Assembly (NCBI GenBank): GCA_002964805.2
Contig: PUDQ02000003.1
Span: 2,232,001 to 2,296,000 of the forward strand
Length of the DNA: 64,000 nt
Origin: Trametes villosa
Taxonomy: Eukaryota > Basidiomycota > Agaricomycetes > Polyporales > Polyporaceae
Direction of reading: 5' to 3'
In this document: piece after piece, positions 22,114-33,637 of the stretch
How positions within the stretch are numbered: position 1 is the stretch's first letter
How the letters are laid out: every line of letters starts with the position of its first letter
Translations under genes and position numbers: made by a program
Notes under the pieces: model-generated
Database searches by the model: none
What the model was told of the DNA's origin: nothing
The model's input: only the letters and a program-made list of their open reading frames with translations

Positions 22114-23686
22114 GTCTAGGAGACCCGAGTGGAGGGCAGGGAGGAAAAAGGATTGAGAAGGTCCGGGACGCCGAGGCTCAGCTTTTAACCTGGCCCTCAA
22201 GCGTACCACCGTGTGTAAGGACAGTAGCAGATACCCGGTCGTTGAGAACGGTGTACGCCTCGGGCTGATAGGCTTCTGGCAGAATGGACAGCCAATGATG
22301 AGTATTCAGCGCTCAGCGCTCATGGTCGCTGATAGTTGAGGGATCTGCGCCGAGGTCATCGCGAAGAGGAAGGTCATGTTCCTAACGGGTAGGCCCTCGC
22401 GACATGAACATTAGCCCCAACGCTGTGACTAGGAAACCATCCGAAGTGCTGTCTGCCAGACCACAGTGTTGAAGTGTACAGCACCCGTTTATCCCGCAGA
22501 GCCCGACATCGCTTGATGCTGCGTAGCCCGAGCATGAGTTCTAGACAGTTGCTCTCGCAGTCGATAATGTAACAACGGTCGACGTCGGGCCGTCCAACCT
22601 TGCGTCGTACTGCTTGGCATAATAAGACGGCGCAAGAGGCGCGTTGCCTTGAGAGTATGTCTGGAGCATATCATACAGGAAGAAGGATGCACAACAGCTA
22701 GAACAGCAAGGGCGCCAGGCCTAGACGCCCTTGCTGACCTACTCGTCATGCGCGCCCACCCGCCCGGGCGAACCCGTACATCCAACAAAGCGAGAAAAGC
22801 CGCACCCACCTCAGTTCACATGTCTGTCTCGAGATCGAAAGGAAGCCCTGTGAAGGGCGTTTGGAACGCATGAGTATTCTCTAACAGCACGACGACAGAG
22901 ACGGTACGCACACTTCGCGGGCTCGGGCGCGGAGGCAGGCGTTGAGAAGCCTGTCTCCGCCCCCACCACCCATCAGGGGACGGCGATCAAGGTGAACGCG
23001 AAGGAGAGAGGGCGCAATCTCTCTCCTACTCAGCACCTTGGCTGACGCCCCCAGCTACACCAGCCGCCACATCGCATCTGGATGGCTGAAAGGCACGTTG
23101 GGTCACGGTGTACATCCGCTGTGGACGTAAACTACGTAGCTGTAGTAACATCGAGCTGGGGCCTGGACCATGTCAGTCCCCTCGCACGATATCGACCAAA
23201 CGAGCTGAGCAGTGCTTACTAAACTATAGTTTGAGGAAGCGAAACGTTGTGAGTGTCTGCTATGTTTACCAGATACGTGAGTGAGTGGAAGTCGAGAATT
23301 GGATTGAGTCTCATGTCGTGCCACGGTAGTGAGATCGTCGATAACACGCTAGGAGTATGCGTGCGCTTTGGAGCGATTCCCTGGTCTGGTGGATGGCCTC
23401 CTCCCGTGAGACTCACTGAATGTCTGCAGAGGGGTCTATCAGGAGGATACACAAGCTACGAGCGCGTAGGAATTAACGAACCTTCGGTGCTCAACACTGC
23501 TGGAGAGATCATTAATTAGTCAGAGAATTACAAGCAACGCGTTCCAAGACTGCAGCCCGTACGGTGTAGCGCGATAGCATATATCCGTGTCAGAACTCTA
23601 CGCAAGAAGCCGTCCATAAGTACAATAACGATAGAACCAAACTAACCAGGCCCTGATAGCACAGCCCTCCCTCGAACCTCGGAATC
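22114..23686. other. Intergenic; duplicated promoter segment and repeat copy 3
   Basis: The first 200 bases resemble, in reverse complement, the region upstream of cluster copy 1. No supportable gene in the rest; a repeat copy lies at 22900-23030. Confidence 0.5.
22900..23030 (-). repeat. Hairpin-bearing dispersed repeat, copy 3
   Basis: Contains a 12-base-pair stem with arms GCGGAGGCAGGC and GCCTGTCTCCGC (about 22930-22960), then GGAGAGAGGGCGCAATCTCT near 23004-23030, itself able to fold. Same order of elements as at 5515-5640 and 6270-6400, 17 kb away. Confidence 0.55.
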
Positions 23687-25244
23687 CTAACCGGTGTTGC
23701 ACCACACGTTGCCATACACATCCTGCGCGATGCCCGTCGAGCCGTGCCCCATCACCCCGTCCTCGCCGCTGTCAATGTAGCCGACCCCATAGCTATTCGC
23801 CGCCGTGAAGCGGGGCAACGGGCACTTGAATCCCATGAAGTTCGGGCACGCGCGGTCCGCCGCGTTGCATGTCTCCAGGCACGGCAGCAGCGCCTGGTAG
23901 TCCGAGCTGAACGCCGGCAGCGCGGGGTTCCGTGGTGTTGCACCGCTCTTCACCGTCTGCAACGCGGGCAGCAATGCCTGCGCCTGCGTGTCGGTGGACT
24001 GGAGGGTCGTGTTCTGCGGCGCCTCAGAGCAGCGTGGGAAGGAGACGGCGCAGAGCCAGCGACGGTACGCGTCCGAGCAGTCTGCGCAGGAGACGAGCGG
24101 GCTATACACGTCGCGTCCGCAGGCCAGCGTGGAGAGCGTGGTCGTAAAGTTGGCCATGAGGGAGACGAGCGTGTCTGCGAGGCCATCAGGAAGCGAGTCC
24201 GCGGTGTGCGCTGACGCAACGCCGCGCGGTGGAGGGAGAGGCGCGGCGTATGCTACAGATGGGCAGAATGGCAGGGAGTGCACGATAGGGCAGTTAAAGG
24301 TCGCTGAAAATCGCTGGCGTCAGCCGAACGGGCACACAGAGGACATGCAGGACGGACGCGTACCGGACTTGGTCACAAAATATGCAGGAGCGGAACTCGC
24401 CAACTCGCCGGTCCGAAGCGCAAACACGGTATAGTTCGTGAGCGGACTCAGGGCATTGAGGAGCCATTGCCACCGCCAACCATCCGAGTCGCGTAGCCAA
24501 ACACCCCGAGCAATGAAGGGAGGAATAAGTGTCGCAGCGTTGGCGGGAGCGGCCGTTCGCAGTGCGCAAGCTGTGCGGGGCAGCAGGGTGAGGTTGCTGC
24601 GGGACGTCGGCGCAAGGATGAGCGTGTAGTTGGGGGGCGAAGCGGGCGGTGTGAACGACAGGTTGGCGGCCGGGAGTGTGTAGTTGGGGTATGCGGGGGT
24701 TTCTGTTGGTAGCGGATCGAACGGTGGGGAGAAGACAAGTGCTTGATTGGAGGTTGTGTCCCCGACAAGAGGGTAGCCCATGTCGGTCGAGTCTGGTAAC
24801 TCTTAGACACGCGTCAAAAGGACTGTAAAGTATCCACTCACTGCTGGCTGATACGAGCATCTGAATTTCAACTGCCGTGCTCCCCTTGGTCACGGAGAGC
24901 ACTCCTCCGCCCGTGAACCAAGTCGACCATCTGCCATATCCCTCGGCTTGAATCCCAATCTCCACCGTGTTCACCGAGTCGACGTCTGAGGCGCCAGGAT
25001 TGGATATTCCCGTGTCATTTGTGAGGAAGAAGCGAGTAGAGTTGTCGTGGCTGGCACAGAGAGCGACCGTAACGAAGAGCTGGTCAGAACTTGCAGGGAT
25101 GCGGAACGCAGGCGGACTCGGTAGGTTCGCCGTCGAGATGTCTAGTACTCGTTCTAGAACGAGCTGCTGGGGTTGCTGGGGCTGAGCGTCGACGAGCGCG
25201 AGAAAGCTCTGGATTATGGCAAGCAAAGATATTGGTAACAACAT
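23687..25244 (-). CDS. MID1: Stretch-activated Ca2+ channel subunit Mid1
   Basis: Minus-strand exons: 24842..25244, 24364..24792, 23687..24303 (482 residues), GT-AG introns. Signal peptide MLLPISLLAIIQSFLALVDA. The N-terminal two thirds form a beta-rich, heavily N-glycosylated ectodomain (many NxS/T). The C-terminal region has the Frizzled-like cysteine pattern of Mid1: FNCPIVHSLPFCPSVAYAAP, LACGRDVYSPLVSCADCSDA, WLCAVSFPRC, LPCLETCNAADRACP. In yeast, Mid1 is the regulatory partner of the Cch1 channel, admitting Ca2+ at the plasma membrane in response to mating factor, ER or mechanical stress. Length is close to fungal Mid1 proteins (about 500-650). The third exon was joined at TTTTCAG (24304-24310) because an earlier AG leads to a stop. 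No link to the flanking seven-transmembrane genes is known. Confidence 0.88.
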
Positions 25245-25617
25245 AGCGAGGGGGTTAGGAAGCCACTATTTGCCGCTGCCTGCAGTTCAGCCTGGAGTCT
25301 CTACAGTCCAGCAAATCAAGGCCAGCCTCAGATGTAGGATGAGGGAAGGTGGCAATGAACGCGGTGGTGGAAAGAAAGAGAGCGTGTGTCGTTGCAACGC
25401 AGTGCTAAATGTATATCCCAAAATGGCAGGTGTAGCAGTCCGGATACACGGTATAATACTGAAAGCGCCTCCTCACGCGCACGCTGCCGTTGCTGCGTGC
25501 TACTGTCAGGGGTCCCAAAGTGGTAAGGATCAGATTTACACTGTATTGCAGACAATAAGATGCAGTACGCGACACATCCCAATTCCCCTAGATCCAGACC
25601 CGGCCCTCCGAAGGGAG
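25245..25617. other. Intergenic between MID1 and cluster copy 3
   Basis: Upstream region of MID1 and 3' flank of the next gene; no TATA box or other element stands out. Confidence 0.4.
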
Positions 25618-27053
25618 TCAGGCATCCGAGACTCGTCCCTCAATTTCCGGCAGCGCAGCTTGAACGACCTTTTCATCATGTGCTGCGAAGGCATGCCCAT
25701 CGTCGGACCTGGTGACCGTGATGGAGATCTCAATGGGAGACACTACCCGAGGCCGTTCTGATATGTCCAAGACCGTCGACTGAGTGGCAGCGGAAGATGG
25801 GTGCAGATTGCCCAACGACGACTCCCCCACGACTTCGCTGAGACCGATGCGGGTAATGATCATGGTGAACGAGATTCCCTGAGGAGCAATATGTCAGTTA
25901 CAGAGCGTGAGCGCGGAAGGCGCTCTACGAAACACAAGCACGCACGACAAGGGGCGGCAACGCGGCAAACGTGATCAGGACCAAGTTGGACTTCGCTACG
26001 TACGCCGCGAGGTTGAGGACGACAGCGACCGAGTACGCAGCCTCCGACTGGATGATGGTCTGCATGACGCGCCAATGGAGGCCGGCTGCTACACGCCCGG
26101 TGCGATATCTTCGGGTCTCCTTGCCAGACCACAGGATGCGCCCTAGTAGAAGCACTGTTCCACGAACATCAGCTTCTCGGTACGTGCTCTGCTGATTCAG
26201 GGCGGCACAGAGTACATACGTGTCATGCTGAGATTCGTCAGGAGTGTGAGGACGAAGTATCCGACCATTTGGGGGAATATTGCCTCGGAGAAAAAGCCGT
26301 CTCCGCCTCGGCGCTGACCGGGGGAGTTGTAAAGCCCGTATCCAATGGATCCAGCACAGACTGCATAGGTGATTCAAGGTTAGTTGCGCAGTGTAAACAA
26401 GAGACGATGCGAACACTTACATGTCATACCGGCCAGCAATAGAACGGGCAACACGATAGCCCATATCCTGCGCTCCCAGACCACATATGTTCGGTACGTC
26501 TGACATACGTCAGGTCATAGTATGACCTGGAGAAGCAACATTTGGCGGTGCTTACCATGAAACTATCTCCCACCAAGGTCAGGATGGCAAAGAGGATGGG
26601 GTCGACGATGTGTGCGAGTGCTCCGTCACCTTTGGCGGAAGTGACGTATGCTGCGGGACCGCCAGGCGTCGAACTATGGCGCACGAAGGTGAGGAGAGCA
26701 TACTGGACGTCAAACGCGAGGTGCTATTTGAGAATTTGTGAGTATACCCTGAGCATGCTTGTCCTGAGAGAGAACATCGGGGAGACGTACGACGAGTGCC
26801 AGGACAAACATGAGCGTGACCGTCGCGAATAGCCATACGCCGACCCTCGAGCGTCGGTTGCGGCGCTCACGATACAGAAGGATCCATACGGAAATGGGGT
26901 AAAGGACTGCGAACCCGCCGAAGAGCAGCGTCTCAGTGAAGAGCACTAAGACCTGGCGGAACGCGTCCCGCAGAGGGTCAGTTAATGTCGCACTTTGAGT
27001 AAAATGAAAGTGTACGGACGCACCTCGACGGTGAGCACGAAGTCGTCTTGCAT
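25618..27053 (-). CDS. Seven-transmembrane protein, cluster copy 3
   Basis: Minus-strand exons: 27024..27053, 26791..26952, 26556..26723, 26421..26499, 26220..26360, 25946..26154, 25618..25878 (349 residues), all GT-AG. Start MQDDFVLTVE. Same architecture and intron phases as the other copies, with the invariant 79- and 209-base exons. Signatures diverged: LVGDSFMTYRTYVVWERRIW, GLHWRVMQTIIQSEAAYSVA. The loop before segment 5 carries a Gly/Arg-rich stretch (SPGQRRGGDGFF). The cytosolic tail is longer (about 75 residues after segment 7) and ends EIEGRVSDA. Membrane protein of unknown function; more distant from copies 1 and 2 than those are from each other. Confidence 0.83.
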
Positions 27054-27648
27054 GTCTGAGGCGCGACGTGGATGTGTACGCGGTCGCGGGAGAGCGCACT
27101 CCGCCCCCGCATAAAGGCGAGGCTGTGGTACCTAGGTTTGATACTGTCATCTAGTTGCAGATGTAGAAGGAATCACTGTAGTGCCCAAGAATGTATAGAT
27201 AGGAGCAGCGTTCCCAAGGAGGCTTCTGCAACAGACCCAGGGCGTTGTCCTCGGAGCAAAGTATGTGCACGCGACCCACCGCTTCTGCATATGGCAAGGC
27301 TGTATCCTTGCAGTGCTCGACCACTGGCATCAAGTCTAAAGGGGTGCAATGTATGCTGGCCTTGGTAGCAGTTCAGCGCTCAGTGCACACTGCCCCAACC
27401 GGGCTACGTGGGGAAGTGGGGAACGCGTACTTCCCTTATGGTTTACATCACATAGAAGGTTTGTTAGAGTTCGATTGTAGTGAGAGAAAGAAGCAGAACG
27501 TACGGTGAACGTTTTGCGCCGGCCGCGCCCTAGAACTCTACTGCACAGGTGCTCGGACTCTATCCGCGATGGGCGGTGCTTTGGCGAGGTGCTAGCTCTC
27601 CGAGATATCGCTAACGACAGGACCGACAAGTTTTCGTGGGTATTGATA
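27054..27648. other. Intergenic, nothing recognised
   Basis: No coding frame or repeat of note; presumably the promoter of copy 3 and the 3' flank of copy 4. Confidence 0.4.
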
Positions 27649-29057
27649 TCAGTAGAGCGATCCACAAACAGGTTCGAGCGCTACTGGGCTCTTCTCGTCG
27701 GACTCTTTCGTCGAGTCGCAGGCGTCATCCCATATCGCCGCGCTCGCCAGAGCGTCAGTGAATTCCATCGGGGACAGGATTTGCTCGCGCTGGCGCGGGA
27801 GCCGTAGACCGGAAGACGTCTCGACGACGTTTGTGCTTGCGGAGTGGCCCATGACCGCCTCGTTTAGACCGATGTGGAGGATGATGAGGGTGAATGATAT
27901 CCCCTGAAAAGCGTTCGTAAGCCCGTCGGACGGGAATAGCAGGGAGAGACAGCTCTAGGATGCGGTACGTACCGCCACGGATGGAAGAATATCCATAATA
28001 GCGTAGAGGGCGCTGGATGTGCGGAGATACACGATGAGGTTGACAATAAGGGTCGCCGAGTAGATCCCTTCGGAACGCAAGATCGTTCTCATGACTTTCC
28101 AGTGTATCGACGCCGCTGCCGGCCCTCCCGAGTGCATGTACGAGTGCCGCGCGAACCAGAGGATGCGAGCCAGAAGGAGAACTGGATGGAGGGTCAGAAA
28201 CGATTCGTCAACAAGTGTCTCTAGTGCGAGGTGCTTACGGGTCGTGACGAGGTTCGTCGCTAGAGAGAGCGAGAGAAACGCTGTCGACCACGCGATCGCG
28301 CTGGGTGCGAGTAGACCTGCGCCGTCTGGGGAATCGGTCACGAATACATAAGCCCCTCCAATACTTGTCACTGCGTTCAGGAGACCTCTTCAGCGAGGCA
28401 AACTTGTAGTGAGCCCACCTACACCAGTTTACCTAGTGTGCCGACAATGAGGAGCCCCGAGAATACCACGGTTGCTGGTTTGCGATCCCATAGGACGTAG
28501 ACACGATACGTCTAGAAAATACGATGCGCCATTAGAGCTGTGGGGGGTGCCAAGTATTACGGAGAGACGTACCATGAAGCCGTCTCCGATGACCGTGAGC
28601 GCGGCGAAGAGAATAGGCTTGGTGACGTATGTTGGGCTATTCGCTCGCGCGAAGAATGCGGCCGGGCCACCGGGGATGTCGTCAGTGAAGCCCTGTATGA
28701 TTCTCTGTATATCGAGGACGAGATGCTAGCATATTCCGGGCGTGTTAGCGTACTATATACGCCTCGGATTCACGTCATTTGGACTTACCGCCCCGGCGAG
28801 AAGGAGCATCGCGACGGTAATGACCGCCATCGAGATGTTGACGCCGGAACTTGGCCCTTGTCGGCGTTGGCGGTACACAAGAATCCATAACGATATCGAC
28901 GCCAGAACGGCGAAGATGCCGAACAGCAGCGATTCCGCGAAGAAGCCTAGGAGCTACCGATCTCACGGTGAGAGAGATGAACCACCGTTCCGAACGCGGG
29001 ACATACCTGCGCTTTAGGAATCCCCGCCAAATAGGTGGGAAGCTCAGCGCTGCTCAT
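27649..29057 (-). CDS. Seven-transmembrane protein, cluster copy 4
   Basis: Minus-strand exons: 29007..29057, 28789..28953, 28573..28725, 28433..28511, 28239..28370, 27973..28181, 27649..27903 (347 residues), all GT-AG. Start MSSAELPTYLAGIPKAQ, seven residues longer than the usual ten-residue N-terminus. Signatures: VIGDGFMTYRVYVLWDRKP and SIHWKVMRTILRSEGIYSAT; seven hydrophobic segments; acidic C-terminal tail (DACDSTKESDEKSPVALEP). The 79- and 209-base exons and intron phases match the other copies. Head-to-tail with copies 3 and 5, consistent with tandem duplication. Function unknown. Confidence 0.83.
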
Positions 29058-29689
29058 CCTGCATGAGATGATGCGGAGCGCGGAGAGACGGAGAGTGGAG
29101 GCAGGAATCAAGTACTCGAACGAGAGCGCGGTCGAGGATGTGGATGCTGTATCCAAGAAGCCGACGAGAACCATGCGTTCTCCGCGACAGCCTGGGAAGG
29201 GGTTGGAGTGAGATGTATCTTCTGATCACGAGGATGTGATGAGAACGCGTACCAGGGAGCCCCGTACTCACGGTCTCACGAGGCTTGCGGGGGAGGAAGC
29301 AAACAGATCAAGAAGCTACGTCTGCTGTACTCGATATGCTGCGTATCATGATCGCGATGTCTACGCCTGTAGACCCAGTTAGGTGTATAGCTTGCAAGTG
29401 TAGCACACTGCCTGAGTACAGTCCGAGTCGAGACAGCCGCCGGCGGTATTATGGGGTGCTGAAGGGGCAGGGTGTCGAACTTGTGCCAAAACAGCGCAAG
29501 GAAAGGTGGCCGGTTAATCGAGTTGTCTAGTTATACACGAGTGAGCACGAAGCATAAGCAGACGCAGTGGTGATCTACGGGCCCAGGCGCAGAGGGCTAT
29601 CAGTACATGTTCAGAAGAAACGGCGTAGCGACGCACATGACATCCACAAGTCTTGGATTGCGTACCGTGAGGCAACGGCACACGACGCA
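29058..29689. other. Intergenic, nothing recognised
   Basis: Spacer between cluster copies 4 and 5; no gene, repeat or clear promoter motif seen. Confidence 0.4.
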
Positions 29690-31124
29690 TCACAGTTGAA
29701 CGCCATAAGCGCGTCCCGGAGTTGCCACACCCCCCATGGGAACACCCAACGAATCCTCTGTCGTGTCCACGCCGGGCGCGCTCCTCGTCTCGTGGTCGAT
29801 GGGGGGAGAGTCTGATGCAAACGAAGGGGTACTCGACCACGACGAGTTTTTCCTGGGCTGTGCGACAGCCCAGCAGAGGTCTAGGTCGTGCTCCGCGTCG
29901 TTGGTCTCCTTCAGCTGATCCATGATCTCGTCGAATCCGACGTGGGTAATGATGAGAGTGAAAGAGATGCCCTAGGAGTGCGCCGGCGCGTAATCGTCAG
30001 CGACAGTCTCACGCACATGCAGGACTTCGAGAGCGCACCACGAGGGGCGGGAGAATATTTGAGGTGACGAGGAACAGTCTTGAGCGGGTGGCGTAGACGA
30101 CGAGGCTGACGAAGACCGTGGCGGAATACATGGTTTCGGACTGTAGGATGGTTCGCGCGGCCTTCCAGTGGACCGACGGGCCTGAAACGTTCACGCGGTA
30201 CTGGCGGATGATCCTGCCATGCCACATCAATCGTCCGAGGAGGAGCACTATAACGAGATCATAGATCATCCGTCAGCGAGCTGTATACATCATACTATAG
30301 TAGGCAGGGAAGATGAGGACTCACATAGCGTTATCAGATTCTTGGTGAGGACGCACACAAGGGAGCTCACCATTAGTATGTAAACCTTGCTCGTGTACAA
30401 GCCCTCGGCGATTGTAAGTCCTGTAGTGCGGAACTCGTGTGCGGACAGCACATGAGTAGCTGTCAATGCATACAGAATTCGCATCAGTCGCGGTAGCGAG
30501 GATGGCCACAAGTTGGAGCCCACCCAAGGTACCCGTAAAGAGCAAACACGGCAGAACAACGATTTTCCAGTTGCGCCCCCACACAACATAAACCCGGTAG
30601 GCCTTCGGGATGAAACTAATCAAATAGAGCGTAACCGGGAATAACGGATCATCCTACCATGAAGTTGTCCCCTATGAACGTGACGGTTGCGTTCAGGATG
30701 ATACTCGCGACGATTGTACGATCTTCCCGCCCCGACACCAAGAAGAGTGCCGGCCCATCGGGAGTCGTGCTGTTATCGGCAAACATCACGATGACATTGA
30801 AGGAAACAAGGATCAGGTGCTAACAAGCACATCAGTTGTCAGGCCCTGGACGACGAGAAGAGACTGACATACCGCCATGGCGAGCAAATAGATGACCGTG
30901 ATTATTGAAAAGAGCCATATCCCTAGACTGACACATCGGCCGCCGTGACGCCTGTGCCTGTAGACCAGCATCCATAACGAGATGGGGTACAGGATACTGA
31001 AGCATCCAAATAACAGCGCTTCGAGCAGCAGCCCTATCAGCTATGGAACATGCGTAAGCAATGCAACGACGGTGATAATAGAAAGACTATTCACCTCGGC
31101 TCTGAGGACGGGGAGGAATCCCAT
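29690..31124 (-). CDS. Seven-transmembrane protein, cluster copy 5
   Basis: Minus-strand exons: 31095..31124, 30873..31040, 30658..30819, 30524..30602, 30325..30459, 30039..30247, 29690..29971 (354 residues), all GT-AG. Start MGFLPVLRAE. Exon sizes 30/168/162/79/135/209 equal those of copies 1 and 2. Signatures: FIGDNFMAYRVYVVWGRNWK and SVHWKAARTILQSETMYSAT, and a tail motif DQLKETNDAEHDLDLCW related to that of copies 1 and 2, followed by a Ser/Thr/Pro-rich tail of about 60 residues that could be phosphorylated. Seven hydrophobic segments. Function unknown; end of the cluster. Confidence 0.84.
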
Positions 31125-31542
31125 GGCTCGATGAAGTGTAGGGGTGGGGGCTAGAATGTGGGCTTGCGACTCAGGAGACGTTAGATGGCCTGCTAATCTC
31201 CGGCATATTGCGGCTGCGGAGGTCTACGCAGCCCTCTCAATCCCCCTCCGAAGGGTCTTACTGGTACCGGAAAAGGCGCGCTGAAAATAGATATCCATCC
31301 GTAGCAGTTCCTCCACAAGACGATTCCGTTGTTCTACGTAGTAGAGCCACCTGTGTACTCTCGCGCAGTCACGAAGCGCGACATCAGCAGTGCCTCGACA
31401 CTGCGGCGGGGATAGCGAACGTTCAATCCCTTCAGCAATCAGGACTATGACTCTGCTTCCAGACGAACGACAGGCTGCGCGAGGACTCGGACGGGGCGTC
31501 GGTGACGCACCAATCTGTGTGTCCGACGTATCCTCGATACTG
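31125..31542. other. Intergenic 5' flank of cluster copy 5
   Basis: No gene seen. Confidence 0.4.
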
Positions 31543-31796
31543 ACTACTGTAGATTACATTTGAAAGCGGCGGGGGTGTGACACTGTGACACGGTGGATCG
31601 AAAGCGGCGAAGCGGCGGCGGCCCTAAGCGCCCATGACACTTACCGAAAATGGCATTTAGGCGCCCGAAACGACCGGTCCAGACGGGCGCTTAGGGGTCC
31701 GACGGCCTCAGTGACCTGTGACAGGGGGCAAAATCCGGAGCGGCGGACCCCCTTGTGACACGTGACGCGCCGCTTTCAAATGTAATCTACAGTAGT
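31543..31796. mobile_element. MITE with 29-base perfect terminal inverted repeats
   Basis: The left end ACTACTGTAGATTACATTTG... (31543-31571) is the exact reverse complement of the right end (31768-31796), 254 bases overall. If the element is taken to start at CTGTAG and end at CTACAG, both sides are flanked by TA, the target duplication of Tc1/mariner-type transposons. A second inverted pair, CCCTAAGCGCCC (about 31622) and GGGCGCTTAGGG (about 31684), lies inside, so the whole element could fold into a long hairpin. There is no coding capacity, so it is non-autonomous. Perfect ends suggest recent insertion. Confidence 0.8.
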
Positions 31797-32349
31797 ATAC
31801 GCACGGCCCTCCGGGCAGACCTGGCCTACGAAGGTCACAGATGCGCATCCGGATACATATACAGATATTCATGGAGCGATGTCGTACCACAGATGATGAC
31901 AGATGATGAATGGGCGGCGGCGATAGGTGGAATATACGGCAGTATACGGCAGTAGTCGGTACCTTGGAGAACCTGCGTGACATCTACAAGTACAAGCACC
32001 GGGCGTCGGGCGCAGATGTACAGTACAGTATGTACAGTATACTGTACTCGAGGGCGGAACACGAGAGAAGCAAGGTCACACGGAAAGCACATCGCGTCGA
32101 ACCACTAAGTACGGACCACCCCCGCGTCAAGAACGTCGGCGTCGGGATGCGGTGCGATGCCGCGCAAGCAGGCTGGGTGAGACAAGGAAACGGTATGTAC
32201 GAAATATGTACAAAATGCACGAGCAACATCAGAAACGAAGGAAAGGCATACAATCGAGAGTCTTGCTGGTTGAGCCGGCATCGAGGCGGCCGTGGACTGG
32301 TGCCCTCGGACCGCGCAACGCCGCGAACAACTCATCGCCGTTTACTTTC
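31797..32349. other. Intergenic with short palindromic repeats
   Basis: Contains TATACGGCAG twice (about 31930-31953) and a perfect 16-base palindrome GTACAGTATACTGTAC near 32031-32046. No gene seen. Confidence 0.4.
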
Positions 32350-33637
32350 CTACATTTCGAAAACCTCGTCCCCAGGCTGCGGCTCATAGTCAGAAAGGAC
32401 CGGGTGACCGACTTGCCCGGCCATATATTCCTTCACAAAATACCATGCCCCTTGACTAAGGGAGTCGAAACGCACGACTTTCATCCCTGGGCTGACGCCG
32501 AGCCTCTCGAGCGCGATATGTCTGTGCAATCATCAGTGGCTGTTCGCGATGCGGGACACGAGAGACGGGACCAACTTATTGAAATACAACCCGGGGTCGT
32601 CGCCGCGAATTACAACATAAACCGTGCGATGGGTGCGGGCATCGACGTTTGAAGTCTGAGCGCCCCTCGCGCTCAGGTGGTTATGGGCAGGAGAACGGAG
32701 ACCGCTGCTCGTGCCCTCGGTCTTGATGTCGGCGATGTGGGCGTGGTCGCGGGGAGTCGCATACGAGACACCGCTGGAACGCTCCACGTCAGGATCGAAG
32801 TGGACGGCCCTGCGGCGTTCGTGAGCAACGGCGGACGGGGCGTCGCCTGCAGTGCCGCGGCTCGAAGGCGAGGAAGTGGCAATTAACGCTTGGAACTCCT
32901 CGAGCTCGGAGACGGGGGTGTTGACTGCACCAGGCGACATCGTGCCGCCGGTCAGGAGAGCCATATCAGGAAAAGAGGTGATGGCGGGAATGAAGGGCGA
33001 CGCGGGCGGGACCGGTGTCTCGTGGAAGCGGTGATTGATCGACGTTGGGGGGATGCCTGCAGGCTCCAGCTGCTCGATGTCCTCGAGTACCGTATAATCC
33101 AAATCGTCATCGGCCCAGTATTCTTGGTCGGAGTCGGGCTGCTCAGATGGGAGACGGAGCGAGATGGACGCTGGACTGGTCTTCGAGAGTTCTACCTCGG
33201 GAGGTAAGGCGTCGTCCGCTGTGGGAGAGGAAGAGCGATGCTGCTGTAACCCTGGGGTTGGGATGGGACTGCGAGATTCGGGGACGCACCACACGCCTGA
33301 TACACCGGTGGGACCTTGTGCCCAGCCCTGGCGGGCATCCTCCAACGTATGGTATTTCCTGAATGCGGATCCGGAGAAGCCACAGGTCATGGCCTGGGTC
33401 AGTCCCCTGAGGAAATGAGTGTCAAGGGGGTTTGTCGCCTCGCCCAGAAGATAGCGCGCTCAAGACTCACCAGTTGTAAAACAAGCCTACACAACGCCCA
33501 ATCCACACGACGTAAACATACCCACCAACTTCCGGCTGTCCTAGTGGGACCGGGGTGCCGTACTTATCAAGCTTGGGAGTATGGCCAAGAGACGCGGCCA
33601 CAGCATCGAAATCGCGGAGGAGGGCGGGGGAAACCAT
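32350..33637 (-). CDS. Protein with two RNase H1 N-terminal-like domains
   Basis: Minus-strand exons: 33471..33637, 32576..33406, 32350..32521 (389 residues); GT-AG introns. Residues about 38-90 match the RNase H1 N-terminal (hybrid-binding, also in caulimovirus viroplasmin) domain: YVYVVWIGRCVGLFYNW, then GFSGSAFRKYHTLEDARQGW across the first intron. A second, more diverged copy is at the C-terminus: TVYVVIRGDDPGLYFNK, then GMKVVRFDSLSQGAWYFVKE. Between them are about 190 residues rich in Ser, Pro and acidic residues, probably disordered. No RNase H catalytic domain follows. The domain binds RNA-DNA hybrids or double-stranded RNA in known proteins; here a binding or scaffolding role is inferred. 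The start was set at MVSPALLRDF (33637). Confidence 0.75.
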
